Assembly: GCF_022712195.1 (NCBI RefSeq)
Contig: NZ_JALAGY010000039.1
Span: forward strand, 1-64,000
From: Corynebacterium sp.
GTDB lineage: Bacteria; Actinomycetota; Actinomycetes; Mycobacteriales; Mycobacteriaceae
Direction of reading: 5' to 3'
DNA length: 64,000 nt
Under the pieces are notes generated by a model that searched no databases, was not told where the DNA came from, and saw only the letters and a list, made by a program, of their open reading frames with translations. A program made the position numbers and the translations under genes. Position 1 is the first letter of the stretch. Every line of letters begins with the position of its first letter. Below are positions 25,356-35,165 of this stretch, piece by piece.

Positions 25356-25877
25356 ATGACCACCCACTACTTCACCGCGTCAAGCCTCGACGGCTACATC
25401 GCCACCACTGACCACTCCCTCGACTGGCTGACCTCCCAGGACTTCGACTGGGAAGGGCCGATGTCGCCCACCAGCTTCCTCGACCGAATCGGCGCCATCG
25501 CCATGGGAGCCACTACCTACGAGTGGATCCTGGCCAACGACGACGGTTGGGGCTACGACGTCCCGGCATGGGTGTTCACCCACCGGGACCTTCCCTCTCC
25601 TCACGGTGCGGACGTCCGGTTCACCTCATCGCCGGTGGAGGAGGTTCATGCACGGATGACGACAGCCGCCGACGGGAGGGACCTGTGGATCCTCGGCGGT
25701 GGCGACCTGGCGGGCCAGTTCGCAGACGCCGGCCTGCTCGACGAAGTGTGGATCCAGTACGCCCCCGTGACCCTCGGGGACGGGGCGCCGCTGCTCCCCC
25801 GCCCGCTCACCCTGGAACTGCTCGACGCACAGAGGAACCGGGCGATGGTGTGCGCCCGGTTCCAGGTTGTCAGGTGA
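25356..25877 (+). CDS. Dihydrofolate reductase-like protein, RibD C-terminal family
   Basis: A 173-residue protein with the whole RibD_C/DHFR fold: opening strand HYFTASSLDGYIATTDHSLDWL, AIAMGATTYEWIL, VFTHRDLP, and the glycine-rich nucleotide segment LWILGGGDLAGQFADAGLLDEVWI. It probably reduces a small substrate with NADPH; these stand-alone proteins are seldom characterised. It ends 4 nt from the convergent tail-anchored protein gene. Confidence 0.85.
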   Translation: MTTHYFTASSLDGYIATTDHSLDWLTSQDFDWEGPMSPTSFLDRIGAIAMGATTYEWILANDDGWGYDVPAWVFTHRDLPSPHGADVRFTSSPVEEVHARMTTAADGRDLWILGGGDLAGQFADAGLLDEVWIQYAPVTLGDGAPLLPRPLTLELLDAQRNRAMVCARFQVVR

Positions 25878-25881
25878 GTCC

Positions 25882-26475
25882 TCAGATGTAGCCGAGGAAG
25901 TAGAGCACCAGGAAGGGGATCAGGACGAGGAGGAAGAGGGACAGCCGCCAGGTAGACGACAGCACCCGCGTCTCCATCGCGTGACGCGCCACCCACGACA
26001 GGAACACCTGGACATCCAGTGGCAGCTTCTCGCCCGCCCCCTCGAAGGAGACGTGGACGTTCTTGAGCCCGCCGTTCTCAGAGGTGAACTGGCCGATCTT
26101 CTCGGCGTCCTCCAGGTCCAACGGTGCGTCCGGGTCAGAGGGGGCCCGGAAGAGGACGAAGTCCTTCCGGCTCTCCGCGTGGATCAGCACCCTGTGCCGG
26201 TCCGCGGTGCAGCTGACGTTCTTCGACGCCCCGAAGGTCTTCCCGTCGCCGACGGCGGTGAACACCTGGGAACCGGTGGCTTCGCCGGTCGTGGCCTTCA
26301 TCACCGGGCCTTTGTCCGCCTGCAGTGCCCAGGTGTCACCACCGAAACGGATCGTGGCGACGTCCCGTTCCACGGAGTACTCACCTACCCGGTCCATGTC
26401 GCTGGGTAGACCGGCGTAGATCGGGAAGGTGTGCCCGTCGGACGGCACTGACCATCGGATATCAGGGTTCGGCAT
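25882..26475 (-). CDS. Tail-anchored protein of unknown function
   Basis: A 197-residue soluble beta-rich protein with one membrane segment at the extreme C-terminus (SLFLLVLIPFLVLYFLGYI) and no signal peptide, the arrangement of a tail-anchored protein. Its start lies 19 nt after the glyS stop on the same strand, with GAGG just upstream, so it may be read through from glyS. No family is recognised. Confidence 0.7.
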   Translation of the reverse strand: MPNPDIRWSVPSDGHTFPIYAGLPSDMDRVGEYSVERDVATIRFGGDTWALQADKGPVMKATTGEATGSQVFTAVGDGKTFGASKNVSCTADRHRVLIHAESRKDFVLFRAPSDPDAPLDLEDAEKIGQFTSENGGLKNVHVSFEGAGEKLPLDVQVFLSWVARHAMETRVLSSTWRLSLFLLVLIPFLVLYFLGYI

Positions 26476-26494
26476 GTCCTCGGGTCCGTTCCGC

Positions 26495-27877
26495 CTAGCA
26501 GCCTGCGAGCCGCTCGGCGAGGTAGCCCTGGAGCTTGTCCAGGCTGACGCGCTCCTGGGCCATGGTGTCGCGCTCGCGCACGGTCACCGCGTTGTCCTCC
26601 AGGGTGTCGAAGTCGACGGTGACGCAGAACGGCGTTCCGATCTCGTCCTGACGACGGTAACGACGCCCGATGGCACCGGAGACGTCGTAGTCGACGTTCC
26701 AGAACCCACGCAGCTGCTCAGCGAGCTTCTCCGCGGTGGGGGTCAGGGTCTCCTTCTTCGACAGCGGCAGGACGGCGACCTTGACCGGGGCCAGTCGACG
26801 GTCCAGACGCAGGACGGTGCGCTTGTCGACCCCGCCCTTGGTGTTCGGTGCCTCGTCCTCGAAGTACGCGTCAACCAGGAAGGCCATCATCGCGCGCCCG
26901 AGGCCGGCGGCCGGCTCGATGCAGTACGGAATCCAGCGCTCGCCGGTCTCCTGGTCAAAGAAGCTGAGGTCCTCACCGGAGTGCTCGGCGTGCGTCTTCA
27001 GGTCGTAGTCCGTGCGGTTGGCGACGCCCTCGAGCTCGCCCCACTTCGAACCGGCGAAGTTGAAGGCGTACTCCACGTCCACGGTGCGCTTGGAGTAGTG
27101 GGAGAGCTTCTCCTTCGGGTGCTCGTAGAGCCGCAGGTTCTCCGGGTCGATGCCGAGGTTCACGTACCAGTTGAAGCGGTCGTCGATCCACTTCTGGTGC
27201 CATTCCTCATCCTCACCCGGCTTGACGAAGAACTCCATCTCCATCTGCTCGAACTCACGGGTACGGAAGATGAAGTTTCCGGGGGTGATCTCGTTGCGGA
27301 AGGACTTGCCGGTGTTGGCGATGCCGAAAGGCGGCTTCTGACGGGACGCGCCCATCACGTTCTTGAAGTTGATGAAGATGCCCTGGGCGGTCTCCGGGCG
27401 CAGGTAGTGCAGACCCTCCTTGTCGTCGACCGGGCCGAGGTAGGTCTTCAGCAGACCGGAGAACTCGCGCGGCTCGGTCCACTTTCCGGGCTGGCCGGTC
27501 ACCGGGTCGTTGATGTCGGCGAGACCGTTCGGCGCCTCGTGGCCGTGCTTCTCCTCGTACGCCTCCAGGAGGTGGTCGGCACGGTAACGCTTGTGGGTGT
27601 ACAACGACTCCACCAGCGGGTCGGTGAACACGTCCACGTGGCCCGACGCCTCCCACACCTGGGTCGGCTGGATGATCGAGGTGTCCACACCCACGACGTC
27701 CTTGCGGGAGGTCACCATGTGACGCCACCACTGGCGCTTGATGTTCTCCTTGAGCTCCACGCCCAGGGGACCGTAGTCCCAGGCGGAGCGGGTACCGCCG
27801 TAGATCTCACCTGCAGGGAACACCAGTCCCCTGCGCTTGCAGAGGTTGACGACGGTCTCGATGTTACTTGCGGCCAT
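26495..27877 (-). CDS. glyS: Glycyl-tRNA synthetase, dimeric type
   Basis: A 460-residue class II synthetase that charges tRNA-Gly. The N-terminal [22 protein letters not shown], motif 2 region [25 protein letters not shown] and motif 3 region [14 protein letters not shown] are present, as is the C-terminal anticodon-binding domain. The length fits the alpha2 enzyme. No T-box leader is seen: the RNA upstream on this strand is a separate terminated transcript (6C RNA). A tail-anchored protein gene follows. Confidence 0.97.
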   Translation of the reverse strand: MAASNIETVVNLCKRRGLVFPAGEIYGGTRSAWDYGPLGVELKENIKRQWWRHMVTSRKDVVGVDTSIIQPTQVWEASGHVDVFTDPLVESLYTHKRYRADHLLEAYEEKHGHEAPNGLADINDPVTGQPGKWTEPREFSGLLKTYLGPVDDKEGLHYLRPETAQGIFINFKNVMGASRQKPPFGIANTGKSFRNEITPGNFIFRTREFEQMEMEFFVKPGEDEEWHQKWIDDRFNWYVNLGIDPENLRLYEHPKEKLSHYSKRTVDVEYAFNFAGSKWGELEGVANRTDYDLKTHAEHSGEDLSFFDQETGERWIPYCIEPAAGLGRAMMAFLVDAYFEDEAPNTKGGVDKRTVLRLDRRLAPVKVAVLPLSKKETLTPTAEKLAEQLRGFWNVDYDVSGAIGRRYRRQDEIGTPFCVTVDFDTLEDNAVTVRERDTMAQERVSLDKLQGYLAERLAGC

Positions 27878-28004
27878 GGGCTCGGGGCACTCCTCGTAGA
27901 CGGTGGGGTTGACGGTCGTTCAGACAATCACGCCCATGATACCGGGGTGGCCACGCCAGGGCACCCCCGGGTCACGCCCAGGGCCCCGGGCGCCGTCAGC
28001 GCAT

Positions 28005-28040
28005 AAAAAAAGGACCCGCGAAAGGGGGGGGTTATCGCGG
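28005..28040 (-). terminator. Rho-independent terminator of the 6C RNA
   Basis: A 10-bp stem GGACCCGCGA / TCGCGGGTCC with a C-rich loop is followed by a run of seven T on the minus strand. Confidence 0.85.
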
Positions 28041-28132
28041 GTCCCGGCCACGCTGTCCTCCGAAGAGGATGGGGCCTTGTTCCCCGTTTGGTGGGATGGA
28101 CTTAGGGGGGGACAAGCCATCCCTGGGGAACT
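28005..28132 (-). ncRNA. 6C RNA
   Basis: A transcript of about 128 nt is bounded by a strong promoter and a terminator. It has two hairpins with C-rich loops: GGGATGGCTT / AAG-T-CCATCCC enclosing a run of seven C, and GGACCCGCGA / TCGCGGGTCC enclosing a run of eight C, the latter followed by seven U and acting as the terminator. Two hairpins with cytosine runs in their loops define the actinobacterial 6C RNA (an Rfam family). Its cellular role is not settled; C-rich loops are thought to pair with G-rich mRNA sites. It lies in the 443-bp gap between glyS and the zur-type gene; nothing else is seen there. Confidence 0.85.
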
Positions 28133-28138
28133 GGCACT

Positions 28139-28168
28139 AATTTACGGCGGCCCCGCCACCCCTGTCAA
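28139..28168 (-). promoter_or_regulatory. Promoter of the 6C RNA
   Basis: On the minus strand TTGACA (28163-28168), 18 nt, then TAAATT (28139-28144): a near-consensus housekeeping promoter, the best in the window. Confidence 0.85.
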
Positions 28169-28320
28169 GTCCGTCGCACCCCTCCCGGAGAATCCCTTCC
28201 CACCTGCACGTTCCAGGGATCACACCGGGGCCGCCGACGCCCCTGCCCGACCCTCCCCGAACCTTCCCGAACCCTGTTCCGTTACCCGACCCTGCGCGAA
28301 CAGATAGTGTGGGGGACACG

Positions 28321-28725
28321 ATGAACACTCCCCGGATCGGACAGCGAAACACCCGCCAGCGAGCGGCCGTGGTCGACACGCTCGAAGGAATGACCACCTT
28401 CGCCAGCGCACAGGACATCCACGCCACCCTGACCCAACGCGGCCACAAGGTCGGCCTGACCACGGTGTACCGCACCCTCCAGCAGCTCAACACCCAGGGG
28501 ATGATCGACACGCTGCAGGACGACAGCGGAGAGATGCTCTACCGCAGCTGCACCTCAGTGCACCACCACCATCATCTGGTGTGCACGTCCTGCAGGAAGG
28601 CCGTCGAGATCGACGGCGGCCCGGTCGAACGGTGGGCCTCCGACGTGGCCCGGCAGCACGGTTTCGTGATGACCGGCCACACCGCCGACGTGTTCGGGCT
28701 CTGCGCCGACTGCGCCGGCCGCTGA
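28321..28725 (+). CDS. zur: Fur-family regulator, Zur/FurB type
   Basis: A 134-residue regulator with an N-terminal winged helix (TRQRAAVVDTLEGMTTFASAQDIH ... GLTTVYRTLQQL) and a metal-binding dimer domain with VHHHHHLVCTSCRKAVEIDGG and GLCADCAGR, giving the two CxxC pairs of the structural zinc. The position beside glyS and uppS equals furB (zur) of M. tuberculosis, so zinc-dependent repression of uptake genes is the likely job. ATG 28321 has GGGGGA upstream; TAGTGT before it may be the -10 box. It converges on the VIT gene. Confidence 0.9.
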   Translation: MNTPRIGQRNTRQRAAVVDTLEGMTTFASAQDIHATLTQRGHKVGLTTVYRTLQQLNTQGMIDTLQDDSGEMLYRSCTSVHHHHHLVCTSCRKAVEIDGGPVERWASDVARQHGFVMTGHTADVFGLCADCAGR

Positions 28726-28758
28726 CACCGGGGGCGTGGCACTCCTCCCCCGCCCGGC

Positions 28759-29949
28759 CTACCCTGCCGCGACGTCGAAGAGAGACCCCAGGCTGAACGT
28801 CACCGCGGCCGCACCGAATCCGATGGCGAGCTGACGCAGCGCACGCTTCCACGGCGACATGCCGGACAACATCCCCACCAGGGCACCGGTCACCAGCAGG
28901 ACCACACCCACCAGCACACCGGACACGATGATCGCCGGCAGTCCCGCCATCCCGATGAGCAACGGCAGCACCGGCACCAGGGCGCCGACCGCGAAACACA
29001 GGAAGCTCGAGACAGCGGCGGACATCCCCGACCCCCCGTCCTCCATCGGGCCTGCGACGGATGTGGCGGATGTGTCGGAAACGTCGGACGTGTCGGAGCC
29101 GGCAACGTCCGTCCCGGCGTCCCAGCCCCCGGTGAGGTCCGCCTCGACGTCCACCCCGTCGGCGGCGTCGGCAGCATCGGCAGCGTCTTTGATCTCCTTG
29201 AGCCGGGACAGCTCGGCGAAGACCTTGCGGGCCTTGCGACCGGCGGATTCCGGGTCCATCCCGCGGGCGCGGTAGACCAGCTCGAGTTCATTGCGGTCCA
29301 CGTCGAGCTTCGGTACCGCCGTGGTGGCGTTCGGGTCCGGGGTGGACGCCTGGAGAAGCTCCTTCTGACTGGTCACCGACACGTACTCACCGGCGGCCAT
29401 GGACAGCGCGCCGGACAGCAGACCGGCGATGCCCGCAGTGAGCATGGTCGCCGGCCCGGCGCCGGCACCGAACATGCCCAGCAGCAGAGCCAGGTTCGAC
29501 ACCAGACCGTCGTTGGCGCCGAAGATCGCGGCACGGAAGTTACCGGACATCTTGGCCCTCCCCCGGGCCGCCAACCCCCGGACGACCTCCGCGTGGATCG
29601 CCTCGTCCGCCGCCATCTGCTCCGTGGCGTCGTCGTCGGAGAGGTAGTGGTTGCGTGACTCCGCCGACTGGAGCAGGGCGAGGACGAACACCGAGCCGAA
29701 TCGGCGGGCCATCCACGCCGTCAGCCTGGTCTTCAGCCCCGCCTTGCGCGGCAGACCGATGTCGTCGCCGAGCCGTGCCCGCCAGTACTCCTCGTGACGG
29801 GACTCCGCCTCGGCGATCCCCAACAGGATCTCGCGTTCCTCACCGCTGCGCTGCCGGGCCAGCTCCCGGTACACCGCCCCCTCCGCCCGCTCGTCGGCCA
29901 GGTACCGGCGCCACCGGTTGAGTTGACGGCGGGTGGGTTCCCCGGTCAT
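28759..29949 (-). CDS. Ferritin-like/VIT1 fusion, probable Fe/Mn transporter
   Basis: A 396-residue fusion. Residues about 5-130 form a ferritin-like helical domain with E/H repeats ([44 protein letters not shown]); the remainder is a VIT1/CCC1 transporter domain with [33 protein letters not shown] and four more membrane segments. Relatives such as MbfA export iron. An acidic D/A-rich insert of about 45 residues precedes the last membrane segments. Its ATG overlaps the uppS stop by 4 nt, so it is translated from the same message. Confidence 0.88.
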   Translation of the reverse strand: MTGEPTRRQLNRWRRYLADERAEGAVYRELARQRSGEEREILLGIAEAESRHEEYWRARLGDDIGLPRKAGLKTRLTAWMARRFGSVFVLALLQSAESRNHYLSDDDATEQMAADEAIHAEVVRGLAARGRAKMSGNFRAAIFGANDGLVSNLALLLGMFGAGAGPATMLTAGIAGLLSGALSMAAGEYVSVTSQKELLQASTPDPNATTAVPKLDVDRNELELVYRARGMDPESAGRKARKVFAELSRLKEIKDAADAADAADGVDVEADLTGGWDAGTDVAGSDTSDVSDTSATSVAGPMEDGGSGMSAAVSSFLCFAVGALVPVLPLLIGMAGLPAIIVSGVLVGVVLLVTGALVGMLSGMSPWKRALRQLAIGFGAAAVTFSLGSLFDVAAG

Positions 29950-30680
29950 TTCACACCGCCGAACCGCCGGTCCCTCCTGGCGTACTCCAGAACCGCCTCC
30001 CGAAGGTGGTCGGGGGTGAAGTCCGGGAAGAGCACGTCCTGGTACACCATCTCGGCGTACACCGACTGCCACGGCAGGAAGTTCGAGGTGCGCTGTTCAC
30101 CGGAGGGACGCAGGAAAAGGTCCACGTCCGGCATGCCCGGATCATTCATGTACGCCGACAGCGTTTTCTCGGTGATGTCCCGGGGTTTCAGTCTCCCCGC
30201 CGCCACCTCCGTCGCGATCGCCCGCGTGGCGTCGGTGATCTCGGCGCGCCCCCCGTAGTTCACGCACATCGCCAGGGTCATGCGGGTGTTGTCGCGGGTC
30301 TGCTCCTCCGCCCTCGTCAGCTCGGAGATCACCGAGCGCCACAGCCGCGGACGCCGTCCCGCCCACACCACGCGCACACCCTTGGCGTCGAGTTCGTCGC
30401 GCCTGCGCCGCAGGACGTCCCGGTTGAAGCCCATGAGAAAACGCACCTCCTCGGCACTGCGACGCCAGTTCTCCGTGGAGAAGGCGTACGCCGAGAGGTA
30501 GTCGACCCCGAGATCCAGGCACTCGTCGATGACGTCCATGAGGACGCTTTCGCCACGTTTGTGGCCCTCGGTGCGTGGGAGTCCCCGCTCCTGGGCCCAA
30601 CGGCCGTTACCGTCCATCACGATCGCGACGTGGCGGGGAATGAACTCAGCGGGGATCTCGGGTCTACTCACGACCGTCAT
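29946..30680 (-). CDS. uppS: Z-prenyl diphosphate synthase (UPP/decaprenyl type)
   Basis: A 244-residue cis-prenyltransferase that builds the polyprenyl diphosphate lipid carrier for cell-wall synthesis. Signatures are [49 protein letters not shown]-type [12 protein letters not shown] and [19 protein letters not shown]. Position after recO matches Rv2361c, the decaprenyl diphosphate synthase, so the product may be decaprenyl rather than undecaprenyl. It starts 17 nt after recO; ATG 30680 is used, GTG 30671 is also possible. Confidence 0.95.
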   Translation of the reverse strand: MTVVSRPEIPAEFIPRHVAIVMDGNGRWAQERGLPRTEGHKRGESVLMDVIDECLDLGVDYLSAYAFSTENWRRSAEEVRFLMGFNRDVLRRRRDELDAKGVRVVWAGRRPRLWRSVISELTRAEEQTRDNTRMTLAMCVNYGGRAEITDATRAIATEVAAGRLKPRDITEKTLSAYMNDPGMPDVDLFLRPSGEQRTSNFLPWQSVYAEMVYQDVLFPDFTPDHLREAVLEYARRDRRFGGVK

Positions 30681-30696
30681 TGTGCCAGACGGGGCG

Positions 30697-31482
30697 TCAC
30701 AGGGCGGAGAACGCCCGGCACGGGGACTCCGTCTGATGACGCACGTGCGCGAGCAGCAGTTCATGGGCGGTCTCCAGCACGCGGTGGCCCTCAGGGCCCA
30801 CGGCCACGGCAGCCACCGCAGCCAGGTCGCCGGGACGCCCCCGCGAGAGCAGCCACAGGACCCGGACTGACTGGGCGGGCGGGGTGGACGCCCCGGGCGG
30901 ACGGCATGAGACGCACACCGCCCCGCCAGCCAGCGCATGGAAGGCGGAATGGGGCCCCGGGCGACCGCACTGGGCGCAGTCGACGAGACTGGGCGCCCAC
31001 CCCGCCATACCCAGTGCCTGCAGGACGAACCGGTCGGCGAGAGTCCGGGGAGGCAGTGCCGCCGGTTCCGCCAGTGTCGCGAGCGCCACGTCCAGCCCCT
31101 CGAAGATGTGGCCCGCCTCCTCCACGGCCCCCTGGACCGTGAGCTCGGCCATCTCCAGCATCGCCACGCCCGCGTAGTAGCGGTCGACGTCGGAGCTGAT
31201 CCTGGGGGCGAAGGTGTGCACGGTGGTGGCGTCGGTGACGTTCGCCAGCCCACCGTCAGGTTTCGACCGGTTCCGTCCCGGGTAGATCTGGACGTTCACC
31301 CGGCAGAACCGATCGAGACGGGCACCGAAGCGCGACTTCGACCGACGTACCCCCTTCGCCACCGCCCGGACAAGGCCGTGCTCCCGGGTGAGCAGGACAA
31401 CGATGAGGTCCGCCTCGCCGAGTTTGTGGGTACGGACGACAAAAGCCTCGTCCCGGTACTGGGGACGAGGGCTTCTGGACAT
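30697..31482 (-). CDS. recO: DNA repair protein RecO
   Basis: A 261-residue recombination mediator that loads RecA with RecR at gaps. The N-terminal OB fold ([45 protein letters not shown]) and a four-cysteine zinc finger (CAQC ... CVSC, about residues 170-192) are present. TAGACT lies 7 nt before the ATG, so recO probably has its own leaderless promoter inside the long minus-strand cluster. Confidence 0.94.
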   Translation of the reverse strand: MSRSPRPQYRDEAFVVRTHKLGEADLIVVLLTREHGLVRAVAKGVRRSKSRFGARLDRFCRVNVQIYPGRNRSKPDGGLANVTDATTVHTFAPRISSDVDRYYAGVAMLEMAELTVQGAVEEAGHIFEGLDVALATLAEPAALPPRTLADRFVLQALGMAGWAPSLVDCAQCGRPGPHSAFHALAGGAVCVSCRPPGASTPPAQSVRVLWLLSRGRPGDLAAVAAVAVGPEGHRVLETAHELLLAHVRHQTESPCRAFSAL

Positions 31483-31489
31483 GACGACC

Positions 31490-31495
31490 AGTCTA
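31490..31495 (-). promoter_or_regulatory. -10 box, predicted leaderless recO transcript
   Basis: TAGACT (minus strand) ends 7 nt before ATG 31482. Confidence 0.45.
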
Positions 31496-31561
31496 CGACG
31501 GCGGGCTGTACCCGGCCCGTACCAGGTCCGAACCGGACCCTTTACGGGGCGACGGTCTGCG

Positions 31562-32113
31562 TCAGTACCGCCGGGTCTGGCCGCCGCGCTGCTCCAGCAA
31601 CCGTTGGTCGATCGCCTGGGCCGACTGCGCGATACGGATGTTGGAGAGGTAGAACTCCAGCATCATCCGCAGTGACATCAGCATGAACAACATGCCGACG
31701 CTGATGACGAATACCCCGAACAGCCCGAGGACGAAACCACCGACGCCGAACTCACTGGCGGGTGCGATGAGCGCGAAGAGGACGTACCCCACCCACAGCA
31801 GCGCGATGAACGCGAAACCGAGTGCGTAGGCGAACTTGATGATCGACGGCGTGGCGTAACGGGTGAAGCTGAAGTCGAACAGCGCCGAGAAGAAGGAGTC
31901 CTGCCCGGCCCCTCCACCGGGGGCCGTCGCGTAGACGGCAGGCTCCGGCTGCGGCTGGGCGCCGAACGACGGGAAGCCCTGCCCCGGGTCGGGGTTCGGG
32001 TTTCCCCCGGACGGGTTGCTCCACCGGTTGGCCCGGTACTCGCCGTTACCGTCATTACCGCCGTTACCGCCGTTGGCGTCACTGGGGCCGTTGCTATCAC
32101 CGGGGGTGCTCAT
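31562..32113 (-). CDS. DUF4282 membrane protein
   Basis: A 183-residue protein: about 75 residues of Asn/Gly/Pro-rich low complexity, the DUF4282 start FFSALFDFSFTRYATPSIIKFAYALGFAF, then two or three membrane segments (IALLWVGYVLFALIAPA and FVLGLFGVFVISVGMLFMLMSLRMMLEF). AGGAGA 5 nt upstream sets the start. Function unknown. It lies between era and recO with gaps of 53 and 79 nt. Confidence 0.8.
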   Translation of the reverse strand: MSTPGDSNGPSDANGGNGGNDGNGEYRANRWSNPSGGNPNPDPGQGFPSFGAQPQPEPAVYATAPGGGAGQDSFFSALFDFSFTRYATPSIIKFAYALGFAFIALLWVGYVLFALIAPASEFGVGGFVLGLFGVFVISVGMLFMLMSLRMMLEFYLSNIRIAQSAQAIDQRLLEQRGGQTRRY

Positions 32114-32166
32114 GAAGATCTCCTGGAAACATGGTGTCGGGACACACCGACACTATCACCACGCAC

Positions 32167-33144
32167 TCAGAACCCCAGGCGACCCAGCTGCTTGGGGTCC
32201 GACTGCCAGTTCTTCGCGACCTTCATGCGCAGATCCAGGTAGACGTTCTGCCCCAACAGGTCCATCAGGCTCTGCCTGGCGTTGTGGATGATCCGCCCCC
32301 ACCGCCGGTTGTCCTTGCCCCGGAGGATGCGCTTCTGCCCCTCGCGCTCCAGGAAGATCACCGCGTGGACGTCCAGCACACCCTCCCGGTCCTCCGACGG
32401 CAACACCTCGTCAACCTGGACGGCGACGGAGTGGGGCAGCTCGTCGTGCAGACCGGACAACGCCGCCTCGCGGATCAGTTCCGACATGCGGGTGTCACGG
32501 TCGTCGTCGGTGACGTGGTCGTCCGGGTAGAACTTCGGCCCTTCCGGCAGCAGTCGGGTGAAGACGTCGAGCAGGACGTCGAGCTGCACCTCGCCGGCGG
32601 CGGAGACCGGCACGACCTCTCCGCCGTCCAACAGGTCGTGCAGCGCCATCAGCTGGGCGCCGACCTGGTCCTTGGAGGCCTTGTCGAGCTTGGTGACGAT
32701 ACCCACGACCGGGGTCTTCGGCGCCGCCTTGCGCACCGCGTCGAGGATCCACCGGTCGCCCGGACCGATCTTCTCGTCGGCGGGGATGCACAGTCCGATG
32801 ACGTCCACGTCGGCGTAGGTCTCCTTCACGACCTCGTTGAGCCGCTCACCCAGCAGCGTGCGGGGGCGGTGGAGACCGGGGGTGTCGACGACGATGATCT
32901 GGGAGTCCGGACGGTGCACGATGCCGCGGATCGGGTGCCGGGTCGTCTCCGGCTGGTCGGCGGTGATCGCGATCTTCTCGCCGACCAGTGCATTGGTCAG
33001 GGTCGACTTCCCGGTGTTGGGACGTCCGACGAAGCTGACGAACCCGCTGCGGAAGCCCTCGGGGGCGCTGAAGTCCACCGCAGGTGCGGCGACCGCGTCG
33101 GACGGGAGGTCGGACTCGTCGGGGAAATCGGGGCTGTCACTCAT
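32167..33144 (-). CDS. era: GTPase Era
   Basis: A 325-residue GTPase for small ribosomal subunit maturation. G1 is GRPNTGKS, G2 lies in TTRHPIRG, G3 is DTPGLH, G4 is TKLD and G5 is VSAAGEVQ; the KH RNA-binding domain follows with ILRGKDNRRWGRIIHNAR and LGQNVYLDLRMKVAKNW. The N-terminal 35 residues are an acidic extension. Its ATG overlaps the end of the CNNM/CBS gene by 8 bp. Confidence 0.95.
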   Translation of the reverse strand: MSDSPDFPDESDLPSDAVAAPAVDFSAPEGFRSGFVSFVGRPNTGKSTLTNALVGEKIAITADQPETTRHPIRGIVHRPDSQIIVVDTPGLHRPRTLLGERLNEVVKETYADVDVIGLCIPADEKIGPGDRWILDAVRKAAPKTPVVGIVTKLDKASKDQVGAQLMALHDLLDGGEVVPVSAAGEVQLDVLLDVFTRLLPEGPKFYPDDHVTDDDRDTRMSELIREAALSGLHDELPHSVAVQVDEVLPSEDREGVLDVHAVIFLEREGQKRILRGKDNRRWGRIIHNARQSLMDLLGQNVYLDLRMKVAKNWQSDPKQLGRLGF

Positions 33145-34579
33145 GGTGGGTCCTGTCTCTGGTGTCGTCGGGGACGTCGTCGTCCCGTGTGTGGTCGGCC
33201 CCCGTGCCGGGGTGTCTGTGAGTTTCCGGGTTCGTCTGGTCGTGGTCTTCGTCGTGTGTGTCGCCGGTGGTGCGGGTGGGCCGGGTCGGTCCGGAGACCA
33301 CCACGGTGCGCACCTTGATCCGGCCGCGCCGGTCGCGCCCGCCCTCGCAGGTCAGGTGCAGTCCGGCGACGTCGAGCTCGGCGCCCGGAAGGGGCACCTT
33401 GCCGAGTTCGTAGGCGGCCAGGCCCGCGACGGTGTCGACCTCGTCGAGGATCTCGTCGGAGAACTCCAGGTCGACGTCCTCGTAGAGTTCGGCGAGGTCG
33501 TTCAGGCTCATCCACGCCTCCACGCGGTAGACCCCGTCGCTGATCCTCTCCACCGGGACATCGTCACCGTCGTCGTACTCGTCACTGATCTCGCCGACGA
33601 TCTCCTCCAGGATGTCCTCGATGCTGACAAGTCCCGCGGTCCCGCCGTACTCGTCGATCAGCACGGCGATGTGCACCTGGTCACGCTGCATGTCCTCCAG
33701 GAGGTCGTCGAGGTTGCGGGAGTCCGGGACGAACACCGGCTCACGCATCAGCTCCCGGACGGGCACCGCACGGTCCGCCGCGGAGGCGTCGTAGGTCGCC
33801 GCCACCAGGTCCTTGAGGTAGACCACGCCGAGGACGTCGTCGACGCTGTCACCGACGACAGGCACCCGGGAGAGTCCGGACCGCACGCACAGCCGTACGG
33901 CCTGGGCGACGGTCTTGTCGTCCTCGATCCACAGGATCTCGGGCCGCGGCACCATGATCTCCCGGGCCGTGGTGTCCGCGAGGTCGAAGACCGACTGGAT
34001 CATCCGGCGTTCGTCGATCTCGACGACACCACGCTCCTGGGCGATGTCCACCATCTCCCTCAGCTCGATCTCCGTGGCGAACGGGCCCGTGCGCAGGCCA
34101 CGGCCCGGGGTCACCAGACCACCGAACCACACCAGCACCCGGGACAACGGCCCGAGGACCCTGCGCACCACGACCAGGACCGTCCCCGCGCGAAGGGAGA
34201 CACTGTAGGGGTTGCGGCGTCCCACCGTACGGGACACCACACCGACGACCACGTAGATCAGCAGCGTGACGACCACGACCGACACGGCGATCGACCAGCT
34301 CCGGTCATGGACGGTGTCCAGGGCGGCGACAGTGACCAGCACCGCCGCCGAGGCCTCGCAGACGGTCCTCAACAGGACAAGGAGGTTGATGTAGTCAGGC
34401 CGGTCCTGCACGACCTGCAGCAGCCGCGACGATCCGGGCCGGTCGTCCTTGACCAGCGACTCCACCCGGGCGACCGACAGTGAGCCCAGGGCGGTCTCCG
34501 TGGCGGACAACACGCCCGCCAGTGGCAGCACGACCAGCAGCGCCACCACCGCGGAGAGGATGACGGAGAGGTCAGTCAT
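33137..34579 (-). CDS. CNNM/CorC-type protein with CBS pair
   Basis: A 480-residue membrane protein: DUF21/CNNM transmembrane domain (about residues 1-195), a CBS pair (about 205-335, [20 protein letters not shown] ... [24 protein letters not shown]) and a CorC/HlyC domain (about 345-425, [19 protein letters not shown]). Relatives transport Mg2+ or Co2+; the M. tuberculosis match is Rv2366c. The last 42 residues are unusually rich in Asp and contain seven His, which could bind metal. Start and end overlap ybeY and era by 8 bp each, a translationally coupled set. Confidence 0.9.
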   Translation of the reverse strand: MTDLSVILSAVVALLVVLPLAGVLSATETALGSLSVARVESLVKDDRPGSSRLLQVVQDRPDYINLLVLLRTVCEASAAVLVTVAALDTVHDRSWSIAVSVVVVTLLIYVVVGVVSRTVGRRNPYSVSLRAGTVLVVVRRVLGPLSRVLVWFGGLVTPGRGLRTGPFATEIELREMVDIAQERGVVEIDERRMIQSVFDLADTTAREIMVPRPEILWIEDDKTVAQAVRLCVRSGLSRVPVVGDSVDDVLGVVYLKDLVAATYDASAADRAVPVRELMREPVFVPDSRNLDDLLEDMQRDQVHIAVLIDEYGGTAGLVSIEDILEEIVGEISDEYDDGDDVPVERISDGVYRVEAWMSLNDLAELYEDVDLEFSDEILDEVDTVAGLAAYELGKVPLPGAELDVAGLHLTCEGGRDRRGRIKVRTVVVSGPTRPTRTTGDTHDEDHDQTNPETHRHPGTGADHTRDDDVPDDTRDRTHHE

Positions 34580-35165
34580 CGGTGGGCGGCTCACTGAACG
34601 GCGGAGGGACGGGGTTCACCCACCGGTCCGTGCCGGCGTCCGAGGCACTGGGGAACGCCGCGGCACCACTGGGTTTCGGCCCGAACGAGATGCCGCGTTC
34701 GGCCTGGGAGTCGTACCAGTTGACCAGGATCTCGTTCTGCAGGGCGAACATGCGCTGCTCCTCCTCGGGGACGACATGGTCGAACCCGAGCAGGTGGAGC
34801 ACACCGTGGACGGTCAGCAGGTCGAGCTCGTGCGCCAACCCGTGGCCGGCACGTTCCGCCTGGCCACGGGCGAACTCCGGGCACAGCATGATGTCGCCGA
34901 GCACCCCCGGCCCCGGGGGCGAGCCGTCCTTGCGGCCCCACCCCGGGGTCAGCTCGTCCATCGGGAAGCTCATCACGTCAGTGGGGCCGGGCAGGTCCAG
35001 CCACCGGACGTGCAGGTCAGCGATGGTATCCAGGTCCACGATGTGGATGGAGAGCTCCGCGGACGAGTGCACGTCGAGACTCCACAGGGCGAAGCGGGCG
35101 ACGTCGATCAGCTCCTCCTCGTTGACCTCGCCGAACCCTGACTCGTTGAACACCTCGATGCTCAC
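34572..35165 (-). CDS. ybeY: Endoribonuclease YbeY
   Basis: A 197-residue single-strand RNase for 16S rRNA 3' maturation and quality control. The zinc site is [12 protein letters not shown], three histidines in the HGxLHLxGxDH signature, and the substrate region has [19 protein letters not shown]-terminal extension of about 40 residues goes beyond the usual fold. It overlaps phoH by 4 nt and the CNNM gene by 8 nt. Confidence 0.95.
   Translation of the reverse strand: MSIEVFNESGFGEVNEEELIDVARFALWSLDVHSSAELSIHIVDLDTIADLHVRWLDLPGPTDVMSFPMDELTPGWGRKDGSPPGPGVLGDIMLCPEFARGQAERAGHGLAHELDLLTVHGVLHLLGFDHVVPEEEQRMFALQNEILVNWYDSQAERGISFGPKPSGAAAFPSASDAGTDRWVNPVPPPFSEPPTDD

Noticed and set aside
26429..28006. 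A 525-codon open frame opposite glyS, reaching into the 6C RNA region
   Set aside because: The glyS protein is unmistakable on the other strand and the antisense translation has no family feature.
27878..28320. T-box riboswitch for glyS
   Set aside because: The RNA upstream ends at its own terminator, has no T-box sequence or specifier structure, and fits 6C RNA instead.
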